A stretch of DNA of 64,000 nucleotides. Source: an uncultured Duncaniella sp. (GTDB taxonomy: Bacteria > Bacteroidota > Bacteroidia > Bacteroidales > Muribaculaceae). Below, piece by piece: positions 42,157 to 52,039 of the stretch; positions within the stretch are counted from its first letter, which is position 1, and each line of letters starts with the position of its first letter. The stretch is taken from the NCBI GenBank assembly GCA_910578515.1, contig CAJTQR010000001.1, positions 558,001 through 622,000 of the forward strand, in the 5' to 3' direction. The position numbers and the translations under genes are program-made. Below the pieces are notes generated by a model. The model was given only the letters and a program-made list of their open reading frames with translations, was not told the DNA's origin and made no database searches.

Positions 42157-43040
42157 AATACGGATTATACAACACCTTCTTCTCTGCTCTGGCGCTTCTC
42201 CCGTTCAGTATGCTTTACGGTATAAGCGATGCTCTGTATCTGCTTTTCTACAAGGGCTTGAAATATCGCCACGCAGTGGTTCGCCGCAATCTACGCAACT
42301 CATTCCCCGAAAAGTCAGAGAAAGAACTGGTGGAAATAGAAAAGGATTTTTATCACCAGCTGTGCGACAACATTGTGGAGACAGCCAAACTGCTTCATAT
42401 CAGCAATCGGGAGGTGGACCGCCGCATCACTGTGAGTGGTGGAGAAATAGTCGACCGCCTCGCAGCCGAGGGACATCCGGTAATAGTGTATCTCGGACAT
42501 TACGGCAACTGGGAATGGGTCCCTGCAGTGGTGCGCCATTACTCCGTGCCCGAATTCAGCGCCCAGGTCTATAAGCCGCTCCACGACAAGGCATTCGATA
42601 AGATGATGCTGAAAATACGCTCCCGTTTCCATTCCGTGTCAGTACAGAAAAATGCAGTGCTCCGCACCCTCCTGAAATGGAGAAACGAGAAACGGAAATT
42701 CGTAATCGGTTTCATTTCCGACCACCGCACCAACAGCGATACACCGCATAACACCACCATATTTCTCAATCAGGTCACATCGCTTGTGGCTGGTGGCGAG
42801 GAAATTGGCAACCGCATCAATGCCGCCTATCTTTTTCTCGATGTAGAGAAACCTAAGCGTGGGCATTACCATCTCACTTTCAAGGAAATAATTCCGACAG
42901 GCAAAGAGGAGAACTATCCTTACACCCGCCGTTACATGGAGATGTTCGAAGAAAACATACGGCGCCGACCGGGTCTATGGCTCTGGTCACACAAGCGCTG
43001 GCTCAATAAAGAGAATAATCAACAAAATAAATCAATCTAA
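42141..43040 (+). CDS. LpxL/HtrB-like lipid A acyltransferase
   Basis: The 299-aa membrane-associated enzyme has an N-terminal hydrophobic helix, then the HxxxxE acyltransferase motif LGHYGNWEW and ISDHRTNSD. It transfers a secondary acyl chain to KDO-lipid A, which fits the position between waaA and kdsB. Confidence 0.9.
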   Translation: MLEKLKYGLYNTFFSALALLPFSMLYGISDALYLLFYKGLKYRHAVVRRNLRNSFPEKSEKELVEIEKDFYHQLCDNIVETAKLLHISNREVDRRITVSGGEIVDRLAAEGHPVIVYLGHYGNWEWVPAVVRHYSVPEFSAQVYKPLHDKAFDKMMLKIRSRFHSVSVQKNAVLRTLLKWRNEKRKFVIGFISDHRTNSDTPHNTTIFLNQVTSLVAGGEEIGNRINAAYLFLDVEKPKRGHYHLTFKEIIPTGKEENYPYTRRYMEMFEENIRRRPGLWLWSHKRWLNKENNQQNKSI

Positions 43041-43057
43041 AAATACATTTATTTGAG

Positions 43058-43789
43058 ATGAAAATTATATGTGTGATTCCGGCCCGTGCCGAATCAACCC
43101 GTTTTTTTGAAAAACCTCTCGCCCTTATATGTGGCAAGCCAATGATACAATGGGTTTACGACCATTGCAAGGAGGTGGAAATGTTTGAGGAAGTCTACGT
43201 TGCCACCGACAGCGAAAAAATCAAGGCTGCAGCCGAAAGCTTCGGAGCAAAGGTTGTGATGACTCGTTCTGACCACGACACCGCTACCGAGCGCCTATAT
43301 GAAGTATCGACACGCATACCCGCCGACCTCTATGTAATGGTCAACGGTGATGAGCCTCTGCTTACACGCGATGCCATAGTGCAATGTGTTCCCGAAGGCT
43401 TAAAACCTGATGATTTCTTCGTGTCAAACCTGATGACCGATTTCTCAAATCCGGTTGAAGTGGTTGACGCTACAAATCTGAAGATTGTAACTGCCCAGGA
43501 CGACCGTTGTCTATTCATATCCCGCAGCCCCATCCCCTATCCCAAGGGAGCTATGGATTATGTGTTCCATAAATTCGTTGGCGTAGGAGCATTCACACGC
43601 AAGGCTCTGGATTTCTACCACAACACTCCGCGTGGTCCGATTGAGAAGATTGAGGAGAACGACTCTTTCCGCTTCCTTGAGAACCACATGCCGATTTACT
43701 ATTACAACTGTCACTGCAAATCGCTCTCAGTCGACAACCGCAAGGATATCGACGGTGTGGAAGCATATCTGAAAAATCTCGGTAAATAA
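43058..43789 (+). CDS. kdsB: 3-deoxy-manno-octulosonate cytidylyltransferase
   Basis: The 243-aa nucleotidyltransferase begins VIPARAESTRFFEKPLA, with VNGDEPLL and SRSPIPYPKG, then IEENDSFRFLENH. It activates KDO as CMP-KDO, the donor for WaaA. The N-terminal loop has FFEKPLA where most KdsB have FPGKPLA. Confidence 0.9.
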   Translation: MKIICVIPARAESTRFFEKPLALICGKPMIQWVYDHCKEVEMFEEVYVATDSEKIKAAAESFGAKVVMTRSDHDTATERLYEVSTRIPADLYVMVNGDEPLLTRDAIVQCVPEGLKPDDFFVSNLMTDFSNPVEVVDATNLKIVTAQDDRCLFISRSPIPYPKGAMDYVFHKFVGVGAFTRKALDFYHNTPRGPIEKIEENDSFRFLENHMPIYYYNCHCKSLSVDNRKDIDGVEAYLKNLGK

Positions 43790-43822
43790 TTCCAGAACAC
43801 CCAACCGCTCAACATCCCCTCT

Positions 43823-44797
43823 ATGCTCAGAACTGATTTCCGCTCTTTGGTGAAAGGCTATAAACGCATCAGTTTCTACACAGGTAATTTCTCAAGGTAT
43901 TATATGCCGGACAGCCTGTTTAGAAACCTGTTCTCGCGTGCTTGCAACCGGTTGAACCGCAATGAGCGTAAACAGATTGACCGGAGGGTAGACTACTATA
44001 TACGTCTCCCACATAATGCAACCCTCGACTCATCGACGGCTGTATCCGTGGGAGACTTTAACTATCCTTGGAAGAAGAAACACAAGTTCACCACTTACTT
44101 CTTCGACCTATTTGAATGTGTGCGCTGTTTCAATCCTCGGTTCAGATTCAACTATCTGTTTGGCGATGTGGCTCATGAAACCGATTCTCCAACCTTTGTA
44201 AAATCACGACCTATCACTGCCGGAACGACAAATTCAGTACTGATGCCACTCAACAAGGTGAGACATTTCCGTTTCATCAAGGATTCGAAGCTTTTCAGAG
44301 ACAAGAAAGACATGTTGGTATTTCGCAATGTGGTGCGCCAGCAGCACAGGCTCGATTTTCTTGACCGGCATTTCGGAAACCATCTCTGCGATGCAGGTCA
44401 GACAAACCGTGACTGGGGCAACTTAGAGTACCTGAAGCCCTACATGACTATCGAGGAGCAGCTTGATTTCAAGTTTGTGGCTTGTATCGAAGGTAATGAC
44501 GTTGCCACCAATCTTAAATGGGTAATGGCATCCAACTCGATAGCCGTGATGCCACGTCCCAAAATTGAATCCTGGTTTATGGAAGGGACTCTCAAAGGTG
44601 ATTACCACTACATTGAAATCAAGGATGATTACTCGGACCTGGAGGAAAAACTATGGTACTACATAGCGCATCCCGACGAAGCGGAAGCCATAATCAAGCA
44701 TGCCCACGAATATGTGGACCGATTCAGAGACATCAGTAAAGAGTTGCTCACAGCCCGACTGGTCGCTGAAAAATATTTTGAACTGACCCGACAATAA
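43823..44797 (+). CDS. GT90 (CAP10-like) LPS glycosyltransferase
   Basis: The 324-aa protein matches the glycosyltransferase-90/LPS-core family: SVLMPLNKVRHFRFIKD, DKKDMLVFRNVVRQQHR, MTIEEQLDFKFVACIEGND, NLKWVMASNSIAVMP. Such enzymes extend the LOS core. Acceptor and sugar are not shown. Confidence 0.87.
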   Translation: MLRTDFRSLVKGYKRISFYTGNFSRYYMPDSLFRNLFSRACNRLNRNERKQIDRRVDYYIRLPHNATLDSSTAVSVGDFNYPWKKKHKFTTYFFDLFECVRCFNPRFRFNYLFGDVAHETDSPTFVKSRPITAGTTNSVLMPLNKVRHFRFIKDSKLFRDKKDMLVFRNVVRQQHRLDFLDRHFGNHLCDAGQTNRDWGNLEYLKPYMTIEEQLDFKFVACIEGNDVATNLKWVMASNSIAVMPRPKIESWFMEGTLKGDYHYIEIKDDYSDLEEKLWYYIAHPDEAEAIIKHAHEYVDRFRDISKELLTARLVAEKYFELTRQ

Positions 44798-44823
44798 CAC
44801 CCTCCCTAACGATAGATGATACG

Positions 44824-45834
44824 ATGAACGTTACAGACAAAAGGATGCTCATCATCCGTTTTTCCGCCCTTGGCGATGTTGCCATGACCATTCCGGCAAT
44901 CTACTCCCTTGCCGTGAAGTATCCGGAACTACATATTGATGTGGTGACACGTCCGTTCTTCGCCCGACTGTTTATCAATGCTCCTTCAAACATCACGGTA
45001 CATGGTGTGGACCTCAATGGAGAATTCAAAGGCATTAACGGCACTTTCCGTCTGCTCAGATTCCTTGCGGGACTGAAACCTGATTATGTCGCCGACCTGC
45101 ACAATGTGCTCCGCACATGGATAATCGACCGATACTTCCTGATGCGTGGCGTAAAGGTAGCAATGGTCGACAAACTGCGTAAGAACCGCAAGGATGTATT
45201 AAAGAAGGGTATTGAGCAGCCTAATTTCATTGAGCGTTATATCGACGTGTTCCGTCAACTGGGATTCCAAGTCAGTCTTACATTCCAGACTCTCTTCCAT
45301 AACTCAAAAAATGAGACTTCCATCGAGATACTTCATCCTGCCGTAGGTATAGCACCATTCGCAAGGTATTACAACAAGACCTATCCTCCCGCATTGATGA
45401 AGGAAGCCGTTGACCTGCTTGCAGCCGAAGGTTACAATGTCTACCTGTTCGGAGGCAGAGGCAAGGAAGCCGAGGAGCTGGCTCACTGGCAAGCGGACAA
45501 TGACCGTTGCACATCACTTGCAGGGCGGTTCGCCCTGGAGGAAGAAATTGCCCTCATGAGCGAGATGGACCTTATGGTCAGCATGGATTCTGCCAACCAG
45601 CACATGGCAGGTCTTGCGGGCACCAAGGTGTTAAGTATCTGGGGCAGTACCACGCCGGGGTGCGGATTTCTCGGCTACGGGCAGAAGGTTGAGAACACTA
45701 TATGTCTGAACCTCGAGTGCCAGCCTTGCACCGTGGCAGGAAGTCCTGAATGTCCGCTCGGTCATCTTAACTGCATGAACGGAATCACCCCTCAAAGTAT
45801 AGTAACCAAAATCAAATCTTTATTAGGAGCATAG
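44824..45834 (+). CDS. GT9 heptosyltransferase-like glycosyltransferase
   Basis: The 336-aa protein begins MLIIRFSALGDVAMTIPAI and has MVSMDSANQHMAGLAG with KVLSIWGSTTP, as in ADP-heptose:LPS heptosyltransferases. A C-terminal Cys-rich stretch (CQPCTVAGSPECPLG) is usual in Bacteroidota members. It acts in LOS core assembly; it ends 4 nt before the next gene. Confidence 0.88.
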   Translation: MNVTDKRMLIIRFSALGDVAMTIPAIYSLAVKYPELHIDVVTRPFFARLFINAPSNITVHGVDLNGEFKGINGTFRLLRFLAGLKPDYVADLHNVLRTWIIDRYFLMRGVKVAMVDKLRKNRKDVLKKGIEQPNFIERYIDVFRQLGFQVSLTFQTLFHNSKNETSIEILHPAVGIAPFARYYNKTYPPALMKEAVDLLAAEGYNVYLFGGRGKEAEELAHWQADNDRCTSLAGRFALEEEIALMSEMDLMVSMDSANQHMAGLAGTKVLSIWGSTTPGCGFLGYGQKVENTICLNLECQPCTVAGSPECPLGHLNCMNGITPQSIVTKIKSLLGA

Positions 45835-45838
45835 CACC

Positions 45839-47674
45839 ATGTGGGAATTTATAATCTTCACGGTAACATATTTCCTATATGCCACATTATTTTTCTGCAT
45901 CCTGCAGAAACCTTTGTTCGGATGGTACAACAGACGGTCAAACACACAGCCTCTGACCCCGACCGATATCCGTGACATATATTCCCATGGCATTGTATCC
46001 GATTTTATAATCGCCTCTTACCTCACTGCTATCCCTCTGCTGACAGCAACAATCTACACTCTCTTTCCTCATTTCAATATCCACACCATTCTCGGTATCT
46101 ACAACGGAGTCATCTCCTTGGCAATAGCCTTGATTGTGGTTTCCGATACCATACTTTACGGATTCTGGCAATATAAACTTGAATCATCCGTATTTGTCTA
46201 TCTCAAGTCTCCCAAAGGTGCTTTTGCGAGCGTGTCGGCACTATATCTTGTAGCGGCATTCAGCATAGTGTTCTTAGTAGCGGGAATTTTCTTCCTCGGA
46301 GCCACGTTGGTATGCGGACTGTTTTTCAAGAATACGCTTGCCGCTCCCGGGGTCTGGTGGATTTATCCTTTGGTGATTCTTATTTTCTTGGTGATGCTTG
46401 CCGGACTTTTCATAATCACCCGTGGATTAAAGATTCGACCCAACAATCCAAGCGTGGTATACTATAGCAAGAACCCATTCTACAACCATTGGGCACTTAA
46501 TCCTGCCTATAACCTGATATATTCACTTACCACCCGCGATGAATTCAAAGGGAAATTCCGCCACTTCGAGCCGGAGGAATGCGAGAAGATTTTCGCCCCC
46601 CTTTTCCCCACCACCGGTACACCGCGACAGAGGATACTCAACACCACCCGTCCAAACATTCTGTTGGTAATCTGGGAGAGCCTTGGAGCGGAATTCGTGG
46701 AATCACTCGGAGGTAAGCAAGATGTTGCGGTCAATGTGGACCGTCTGGCAGCCGAGGGGGTGATGTTCACCCGCTGCACAGCCGGTAGTTTCCGTACTGA
46801 CCGCGGATTGGTATGCCTACTGAGCGGGTACCTCGGACAACCGACCACAAGCGTGATACGCTATACACGAAAACTCCCCAACCTCCCGGCTCTTCCACGT
46901 CTGCTAAAAAAGGAAGGGTATGAAACCACGGCAGTCCATGGAGGTGACCTATCAATAATGCACAAATCCGACTATTATCTTGCCTCAGGGCATGACCGAC
47001 TGGTGAGCCAAAAGGATTTTCCGTCCTCAGCACCGGCATGCAAATGGGGTATCCATGACGGATACATGTTTGACCGGATTTACGATGATATCATGGAGAA
47101 AACCCGCGAGGGAAAACGTTGGTTCACTACCTTCCAGACCCTCAGCTCCCATGAGCCGTTTACTGTGCCATACAACCGTCTGCCCGACGAAGTAGCTAAT
47201 TCATTCGCCTATACCGACCACTGCTTCGGAGAATTTGTCGACAAATTACGTGACACTCCGGCATGGAAGGACCTGTTGATTATCTGTGTTGCCGACCATG
47301 GATTCAATGTGAGCCATCATCCTGAGTCACGAAGCCGCTATGCGCATATTCCGCTGTTGATGCTCGGAGGCGCCGTAACCGCTCCGGCTCATTTCGATTG
47401 CATCATGAGCCAGACCGACATGGCTGCCACTCTTCTCGCACAGATGGACATAAGGCATGATGAATTCATATATAGCCGCGATGTGCTCGCCGATACATAC
47501 AAATATCCCTTCTCATTCCATACCTACAACAATGGCTTCTTGTTCACCGATGCCACAGGCGTCACCAATTTCGACAATGTAGCTGACACTGCTGTCGAAG
47601 GAGCCGACAACGAACGTGAACGTAAAGGAAAAGCCATTCTCCAGAAACTCTACGAGGATTTAAGTAACAGATAA
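45839..47674 (+). CDS. LTA-synthase-like phosphotransferase 1
   Basis: The 611-aa protein has five N-terminal membrane helices (to about 200) and a periplasmic sulfatase-fold domain: LLVIWESLGAEFVES, nucleophile-type Thr in SFRTDRGLV, CVADHGFNVSHH. This is the LtaS/MdoB/phosphoethanolamine transferase superfamily. Gram-negative members usually add phosphoglycerol or phosphoethanolamine to envelope glycans or LOS, which fits its place in the core locus. Confidence 0.85.
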   Translation: MWEFIIFTVTYFLYATLFFCILQKPLFGWYNRRSNTQPLTPTDIRDIYSHGIVSDFIIASYLTAIPLLTATIYTLFPHFNIHTILGIYNGVISLAIALIVVSDTILYGFWQYKLESSVFVYLKSPKGAFASVSALYLVAAFSIVFLVAGIFFLGATLVCGLFFKNTLAAPGVWWIYPLVILIFLVMLAGLFIITRGLKIRPNNPSVVYYSKNPFYNHWALNPAYNLIYSLTTRDEFKGKFRHFEPEECEKIFAPLFPTTGTPRQRILNTTRPNILLVIWESLGAEFVESLGGKQDVAVNVDRLAAEGVMFTRCTAGSFRTDRGLVCLLSGYLGQPTTSVIRYTRKLPNLPALPRLLKKEGYETTAVHGGDLSIMHKSDYYLASGHDRLVSQKDFPSSAPACKWGIHDGYMFDRIYDDIMEKTREGKRWFTTFQTLSSHEPFTVPYNRLPDEVANSFAYTDHCFGEFVDKLRDTPAWKDLLIICVADHGFNVSHHPESRSRYAHIPLLMLGGAVTAPAHFDCIMSQTDMAATLLAQMDIRHDEFIYSRDVLADTYKYPFSFHTYNNGFLFTDATGVTNFDNVADTAVEGADNERERKGKAILQKLYEDLSNR

Positions 47675-47687
47675 GTAACTATTCATC

Positions 47688-49643
47688 ATGGAGAAAAGAT
47701 ATAATTTCCTACAGTCCAATCCAGTACGCTTACTGCTTAACTTATTATGGGTCTACATCTGCTACGAGGTGTGCCGTATCGCATTCCTGTTTGAAAACTG
47801 GAATCTTTACAGCGGGACTCTGTCATGGAATTTATTTTGGAAAATGTCGGCAGGTGGCTGGCGTTTCGATACTTCCGCCATATTCTATACCAATGCTGTG
47901 GTAATCCTCCTCTATCTCCTCCCCTGGGCAAAGAAGGAGGTTCGGTGGTATCATACGATGACAAAGTGGATTTACGTTATTGTAAACTCTCTTGCTGTCA
48001 TACTCAACCTTGGCGACTCCGTATTCTTTGAATTTCGCAAGCATAGGTCCTCGATGGCAACAGTGCAGGAATTTCAAAACGAAGGAAATCTCGGAAGTAT
48101 ATTCTGGGAGGAATTTTTCGCTCACTGGTATCTCGTACTCCTCGCCGCACTCCTGATTTTCTTCCTTTGGAAATGCTACCGCATCCCCGGCACTCCCGTA
48201 AAACCTTCACGCCGGTATTATCTTACACAGATAATAACTCTTGTGATTATAGCGCCCGTCACAGTGATGGGTATGCGCGGTAACACATTCTTTACCGCCA
48301 CCCGTCCTATCGCTGTAAGTTACGCTCACAATTTCGTTGACGACCCGCTGCAGACAGGCATAGTGCTCAATACCCCCTTCTCTCTAATCCGCACCATAGG
48401 GCAACTTCCCCAGAAAACCCCGGTATATTTCACTGAGCAGGCTGAGCTTGACGCCATATATTCACCGCTCCACACTCCGGCCGACTCTGTGTCGCCACGC
48501 CGTAAGAATATTGTAATCTTCATCGTAGAAAGCTTCGCGCAGGAGTTTGTAGGAGCATTGAACAAAGACCTCGACAACGGCACTTATAAGGGTTACACAC
48601 CGTTTGCCGACTCATTGCTGCAACACAGCCTCTATTTCGAACAGTCATTCGCCAACTCCGGTTTCAGTATTGATGCACCGCCATCAATACTTGCCTCAAT
48701 TCCCCGCATGGACCGTCCATTTGTGCTATCACCCTATTCTCTCAACCATCTCAACTCCATAGCCACCGAACTTAAGAATATCGGATACCATTCAGCATTC
48801 TTTCATGGAGCCGACAATGAGTCACTCGGATTCAATGCCTTTGTGAAATCAATCGGCTTTGAGAAATATTTCGGTCGCAACGAGTTTTACGCCGACAATC
48901 GGTTCGGAGGCAAAAGCGAATTTGACGGAACTTGGGGTGTCTGGGATGAACCGTTCCTGCAATATTTCTGTGTTGAGCTCGGAGAGATGCCTCAGCCATT
49001 CCTGGCGAGTGTGTTCACTCTATCCTCTCATCATCCATTCGCTGTGCCCGATAAATACAAAGATGTATTTGTGGATGAAGGACTCCACAAATTGCATAAA
49101 TGTATCCGTTATGCCGATTTCTCTCTGCGTCGTTTCTTCGAGACAGCGTCAAAGCAGCCCTGGTTCAACAACACTATCTTTGTCATCACTGCTGACCATG
49201 GCAGCAGCAAGCGCACACACGATGTATATAAAAATGAAGTGGGTGGATTCCGTATTCCCATTATTTTCTATGACCCGTCGGGCGAGATGCCTGCAGGACG
49301 TCACCCCGGCATAGTGCAGCAAATAGATATAATGCCCACTCTGCTCAATTATGTTGGTTACGACCGTCCGTATGTGGCATTCGGTAAGGATGTGCTTAAT
49401 ACCCCTGCCGAGGAAACATGGGCTTTTAACTGGGATTTCTTCCCACAATATTTCAAAGGTGACTATGTGATGCGCTCAGATGGTGAAAACGTTACTGAAA
49501 TCTACAACTACGTATCCGACCCGCTTCTGCGCGATAATCTTAAGGGAAAGTTCCCGCAGGAAAAAGAGATGGAACGCGAGATGCAAGCAATTATCCAAAG
49601 CTACATGCAGCGGATGACATCCAACACCTATCAGGCAGAATAA
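47688..49643 (+). CDS. LTA-synthase-like phosphotransferase 2
   Basis: The 651-aa paralog has the same layout: five membrane helices, then NIVIFIVESFAQEFVGAL, a region FANSGFSIDAPPSILASIPR with Ser where the first paralog has Thr, and ITADHGSSKR. It is the last gene of the envelope operon, 14 nt after its paralog. The Thr-to-Ser difference suggests a different donor or product; that is inference. Confidence 0.85.
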   Translation: MEKRYNFLQSNPVRLLLNLLWVYICYEVCRIAFLFENWNLYSGTLSWNLFWKMSAGGWRFDTSAIFYTNAVVILLYLLPWAKKEVRWYHTMTKWIYVIVNSLAVILNLGDSVFFEFRKHRSSMATVQEFQNEGNLGSIFWEEFFAHWYLVLLAALLIFFLWKCYRIPGTPVKPSRRYYLTQIITLVIIAPVTVMGMRGNTFFTATRPIAVSYAHNFVDDPLQTGIVLNTPFSLIRTIGQLPQKTPVYFTEQAELDAIYSPLHTPADSVSPRRKNIVIFIVESFAQEFVGALNKDLDNGTYKGYTPFADSLLQHSLYFEQSFANSGFSIDAPPSILASIPRMDRPFVLSPYSLNHLNSIATELKNIGYHSAFFHGADNESLGFNAFVKSIGFEKYFGRNEFYADNRFGGKSEFDGTWGVWDEPFLQYFCVELGEMPQPFLASVFTLSSHHPFAVPDKYKDVFVDEGLHKLHKCIRYADFSLRRFFETASKQPWFNNTIFVITADHGSSKRTHDVYKNEVGGFRIPIIFYDPSGEMPAGRHPGIVQQIDIMPTLLNYVGYDRPYVAFGKDVLNTPAEETWAFNWDFFPQYFKGDYVMRSDGENVTEIYNYVSDPLLRDNLKGKFPQEKEMEREMQAIIQSYMQRMTSNTYQAE

Positions 49644-49682
49644 CTCTCCACGATATATATTCGCTAAATCACTAACGTCAGC

Positions 49683-49718
49683 GTCGGACTCAAAACCATA
49701 TTGAGTCCGACATTTTTT
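49683..49718 (+). terminator. Terminator of the envelope operon
   Basis: GTCGGACTC/GAGTCCGAC (9 bp) with an 11-nt loop runs into ATTTTTTAT. Confidence 0.88.
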
Positions 49719-49846
49719 ATCCCCCGACCTCGGTGCGGAGTTAAGATGTCGTTGTCTAATCTGTTGCTCAGTTCTCTTCGCGCCACTCCTTTTCTGTCTT
49801 TTTGACATTTTAATAGCGTATATTTTAGAAATATGAAATAAAATAG

Positions 49847-49854
49847 TAACTTTG
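49847..49854 (+). promoter_or_regulatory. his operon promoter -7 box
   Basis: TAACTTTG matches TAnnTTTG and lies 39 nt before hisG. The leader is too short for a classic His-codon attenuator, and no His-rich leader peptide is visible. Confidence 0.6.
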
Positions 49855-49892
49855 CATTTCAATTTTCAAGTAAAAATCAATTCTTAAGATAT

Positions 49893-50744
49893 ATGCTCAG
49901 AATTGCAATACAGGCAAAAGGTCGCCTGAATGAAAAAACCATGGCGTTGCTTGCCGATGCCGGTATATCGGCTTCGGTGGGTAGCCGTTCACTCATAGCT
50001 CATGCCAAAGGCTTTCCAGTGGATTTACTTCTTTTGAGAGACGATGATATCCCACAGGCTGTTGCCATGGGAACTGCCGATATAGGTATAGTAGGTCTTA
50101 ATGAAGTGGAGGAAAAGAATGTGAAGGTTGACCAAGTGATGAATCTCGGTTTCGGTGGATGCCGACTGAGTCTCGCTGTGCCTCGTGAGGCTGATTACAA
50201 GGACCTCAAATGGTTTGATGGGAAGCGCATCGCAACCTCCTATCCCGGCATCCTGTCCCGCTTCCTGACAGAAAACTCTATCAATGCGGAAATCCACACC
50301 ATCACCGGCTCGGTAGAAATCGCCCCTGCCATCGGTATGGCTGATTCAATATTCGACATTGTATCATCAGGTGGCACACTCGTGCAGAACGGATTGGTCG
50401 AAGTGCTCTCAGTCCTCGAATCGCAAGCCGTGCTCATAGCCACACCCGGACTGCCTGAGGACAAACGCCAGGAACTCGACAAACTCTGCTTCCGCTTCCG
50501 CTCCATCATAGAGAGCCGTGGCATGAAGTATGTATTGATGAATCTCCCCAAAGCTTCCCTTGATGAAGCCCTCACTATCCTCCCGGGCATGAAGAGTCCG
50601 ACTGTGTTGCATCTGGCCGACCCCAACTGGCTGTCACTGCATGCAGTGATACCTGAAGCGCAGCTTTGGGAGAAAATAGAAAAGCTCAAAGGTATCGGAG
50701 CAGAAGATATACTTGTGCTCGTACTTGAAAATATTGTGAAATAA
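49893..50744 (+). CDS. hisG: ATP phosphoribosyltransferase (long form)
   Basis: The 283-aa enzyme starts LRIAIQAKGRLNEKTMALL and has DIVSSGGTLVQNGLVEV. The C-terminal 80 residues form the ACT-like regulatory domain (ILPGMKSPTVLHL), so it is the long, histidine-inhibited form that needs no HisZ. It catalyses the first step of histidine synthesis. Confidence 0.96.
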   Translation: MLRIAIQAKGRLNEKTMALLADAGISASVGSRSLIAHAKGFPVDLLLLRDDDIPQAVAMGTADIGIVGLNEVEEKNVKVDQVMNLGFGGCRLSLAVPREADYKDLKWFDGKRIATSYPGILSRFLTENSINAEIHTITGSVEIAPAIGMADSIFDIVSSGGTLVQNGLVEVLSVLESQAVLIATPGLPEDKRQELDKLCFRFRSIIESRGMKYVLMNLPKASLDEALTILPGMKSPTVLHLADPNWLSLHAVIPEAQLWEKIEKLKGIGAEDILVLVLENIVK

Positions 50745-50767
50745 CAATAGTTAATGCTCCAAGAACC

Positions 50768-52039
50768 ATGAATATATATATCAATCCGGCAAGCAAGGAT
50801 TGGCACCGGCTCTCTGAACGAAACATACCCAACGACCCGGAGGTTGACCGTGCGGTGAGAGGCATCATTGAATCTGTATGTAACGATGGAGACGAAGCCT
50901 TACGCCGGATGGCGCACGATTTCGACCACACTGATATATCATCGTTTGAAGTTTCTGCCGAGGAAATCGCAATCGCATGCGAGACCGTTTCCCCACAGGT
51001 CAAGGAGGCGATTCTTAACGCAAAGCGCAACGTAGCGCTCTTCCATGCCGCCCAGATGCCGAAAGAGGTCGAGGTGGAAACTATGCCGGGTGTAAAATGT
51101 GTGCAGCGTCCCGTGGCAATCGACCGTGTCGGACTATATATTCCCGGCGGTCAGGCACCTTTATTCTCCACTGTGCTCATGCTCGCTGTTCCGGCAAAGA
51201 TAGCCGGATGTCGAGAGGTAATTCTCTGCACACCCCAAAGCCATAACCGCCCTATTGCGCCTGAAATCCTTTACGCAGCATCAATCTGTGGCGTTGACAG
51301 AATTTTCCGCATCGGCGGAGCGCAAGCTATCGCCGCTATGGCTTATGGTACAGAGTCAATACCTAAAGTTGACAAGATATTTGGTCCTGGTAACCGTTTC
51401 GTCACCAAAGCGAAGCAACAATTATCGTCGGTAGTGGCAATCGATATGCCTGCCGGTCCGAGCGAAGTGCTTATCATGGCTGACCACACGGCATCACCGA
51501 CATTTGTGGCGGCCGACATGCTTTCGCAAGCAGAACATGGGAGTGACAGCCAGGCTATGCTTGTTTGCTCAAACGAAAAGATAGCCTACACGGTACGCGC
51601 CGAGATAGAACGGCTGTCAGCACAGCTGTCACGTTCCACATCGGTAGAAAACTCCCTGTCCCACAGCCGACTTATGGTGTTCAACAGTATCGACGACATG
51701 ATTGGATTTGTCAATATATACGCCCCCGAACATTTGATTATTTCCATGGAGAACCCATGGAAAATCGCCGAAAGCGTCCGCGCCGCAGGGAGCGTGTTCA
51801 TTGGCAACTATTCTCCTGAAAGCGCAGGCGACTACGCATCGGGAACCAACCACACCCTTCCAACCGGTGGATGGGCACGCTCATTCAGCGGTGTAAACAT
51901 CGACAGTTTTATCCGTAAAATCACTTTTCAGGAATTGACTCGCGACGGTCTCGAATCACTCGCAACTACAATCATAACCATGGCTGACGCCGAAGGTCTG
52001 GATGCCCACGCTCTTGCCGTAAAAGTACGAATCCAATGA
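50768..52039 (+). CDS. hisD: Histidinol dehydrogenase
   Basis: The 423-aa enzyme has VGLYIPGGQAPLFSTVLMLA, KIFGPGNRFVTKAK, MPAGPSEVLIMAD and SQAEHGSDSQA, which includes the zinc and catalytic His region, then SAGDYASGTNHTLPTGG. It makes histidine from histidinol with two NAD. It overlaps hisC by 4 nt. Confidence 0.97.
   Translation: MNIYINPASKDWHRLSERNIPNDPEVDRAVRGIIESVCNDGDEALRRMAHDFDHTDISSFEVSAEEIAIACETVSPQVKEAILNAKRNVALFHAAQMPKEVEVETMPGVKCVQRPVAIDRVGLYIPGGQAPLFSTVLMLAVPAKIAGCREVILCTPQSHNRPIAPEILYAASICGVDRIFRIGGAQAIAAMAYGTESIPKVDKIFGPGNRFVTKAKQQLSSVVAIDMPAGPSEVLIMADHTASPTFVAADMLSQAEHGSDSQAMLVCSNEKIAYTVRAEIERLSAQLSRSTSVENSLSHSRLMVFNSIDDMIGFVNIYAPEHLIISMENPWKIAESVRAAGSVFIGNYSPESAGDYASGTNHTLPTGGWARSFSGVNIDSFIRKITFQELTRDGLESLATTIITMADAEGLDAHALAVKVRIQ

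Noticed and set aside
49855..49892. Histidine attenuator before hisG
   Set aside because: The leader is under 40 nt with no His codon run and no competing hairpins.
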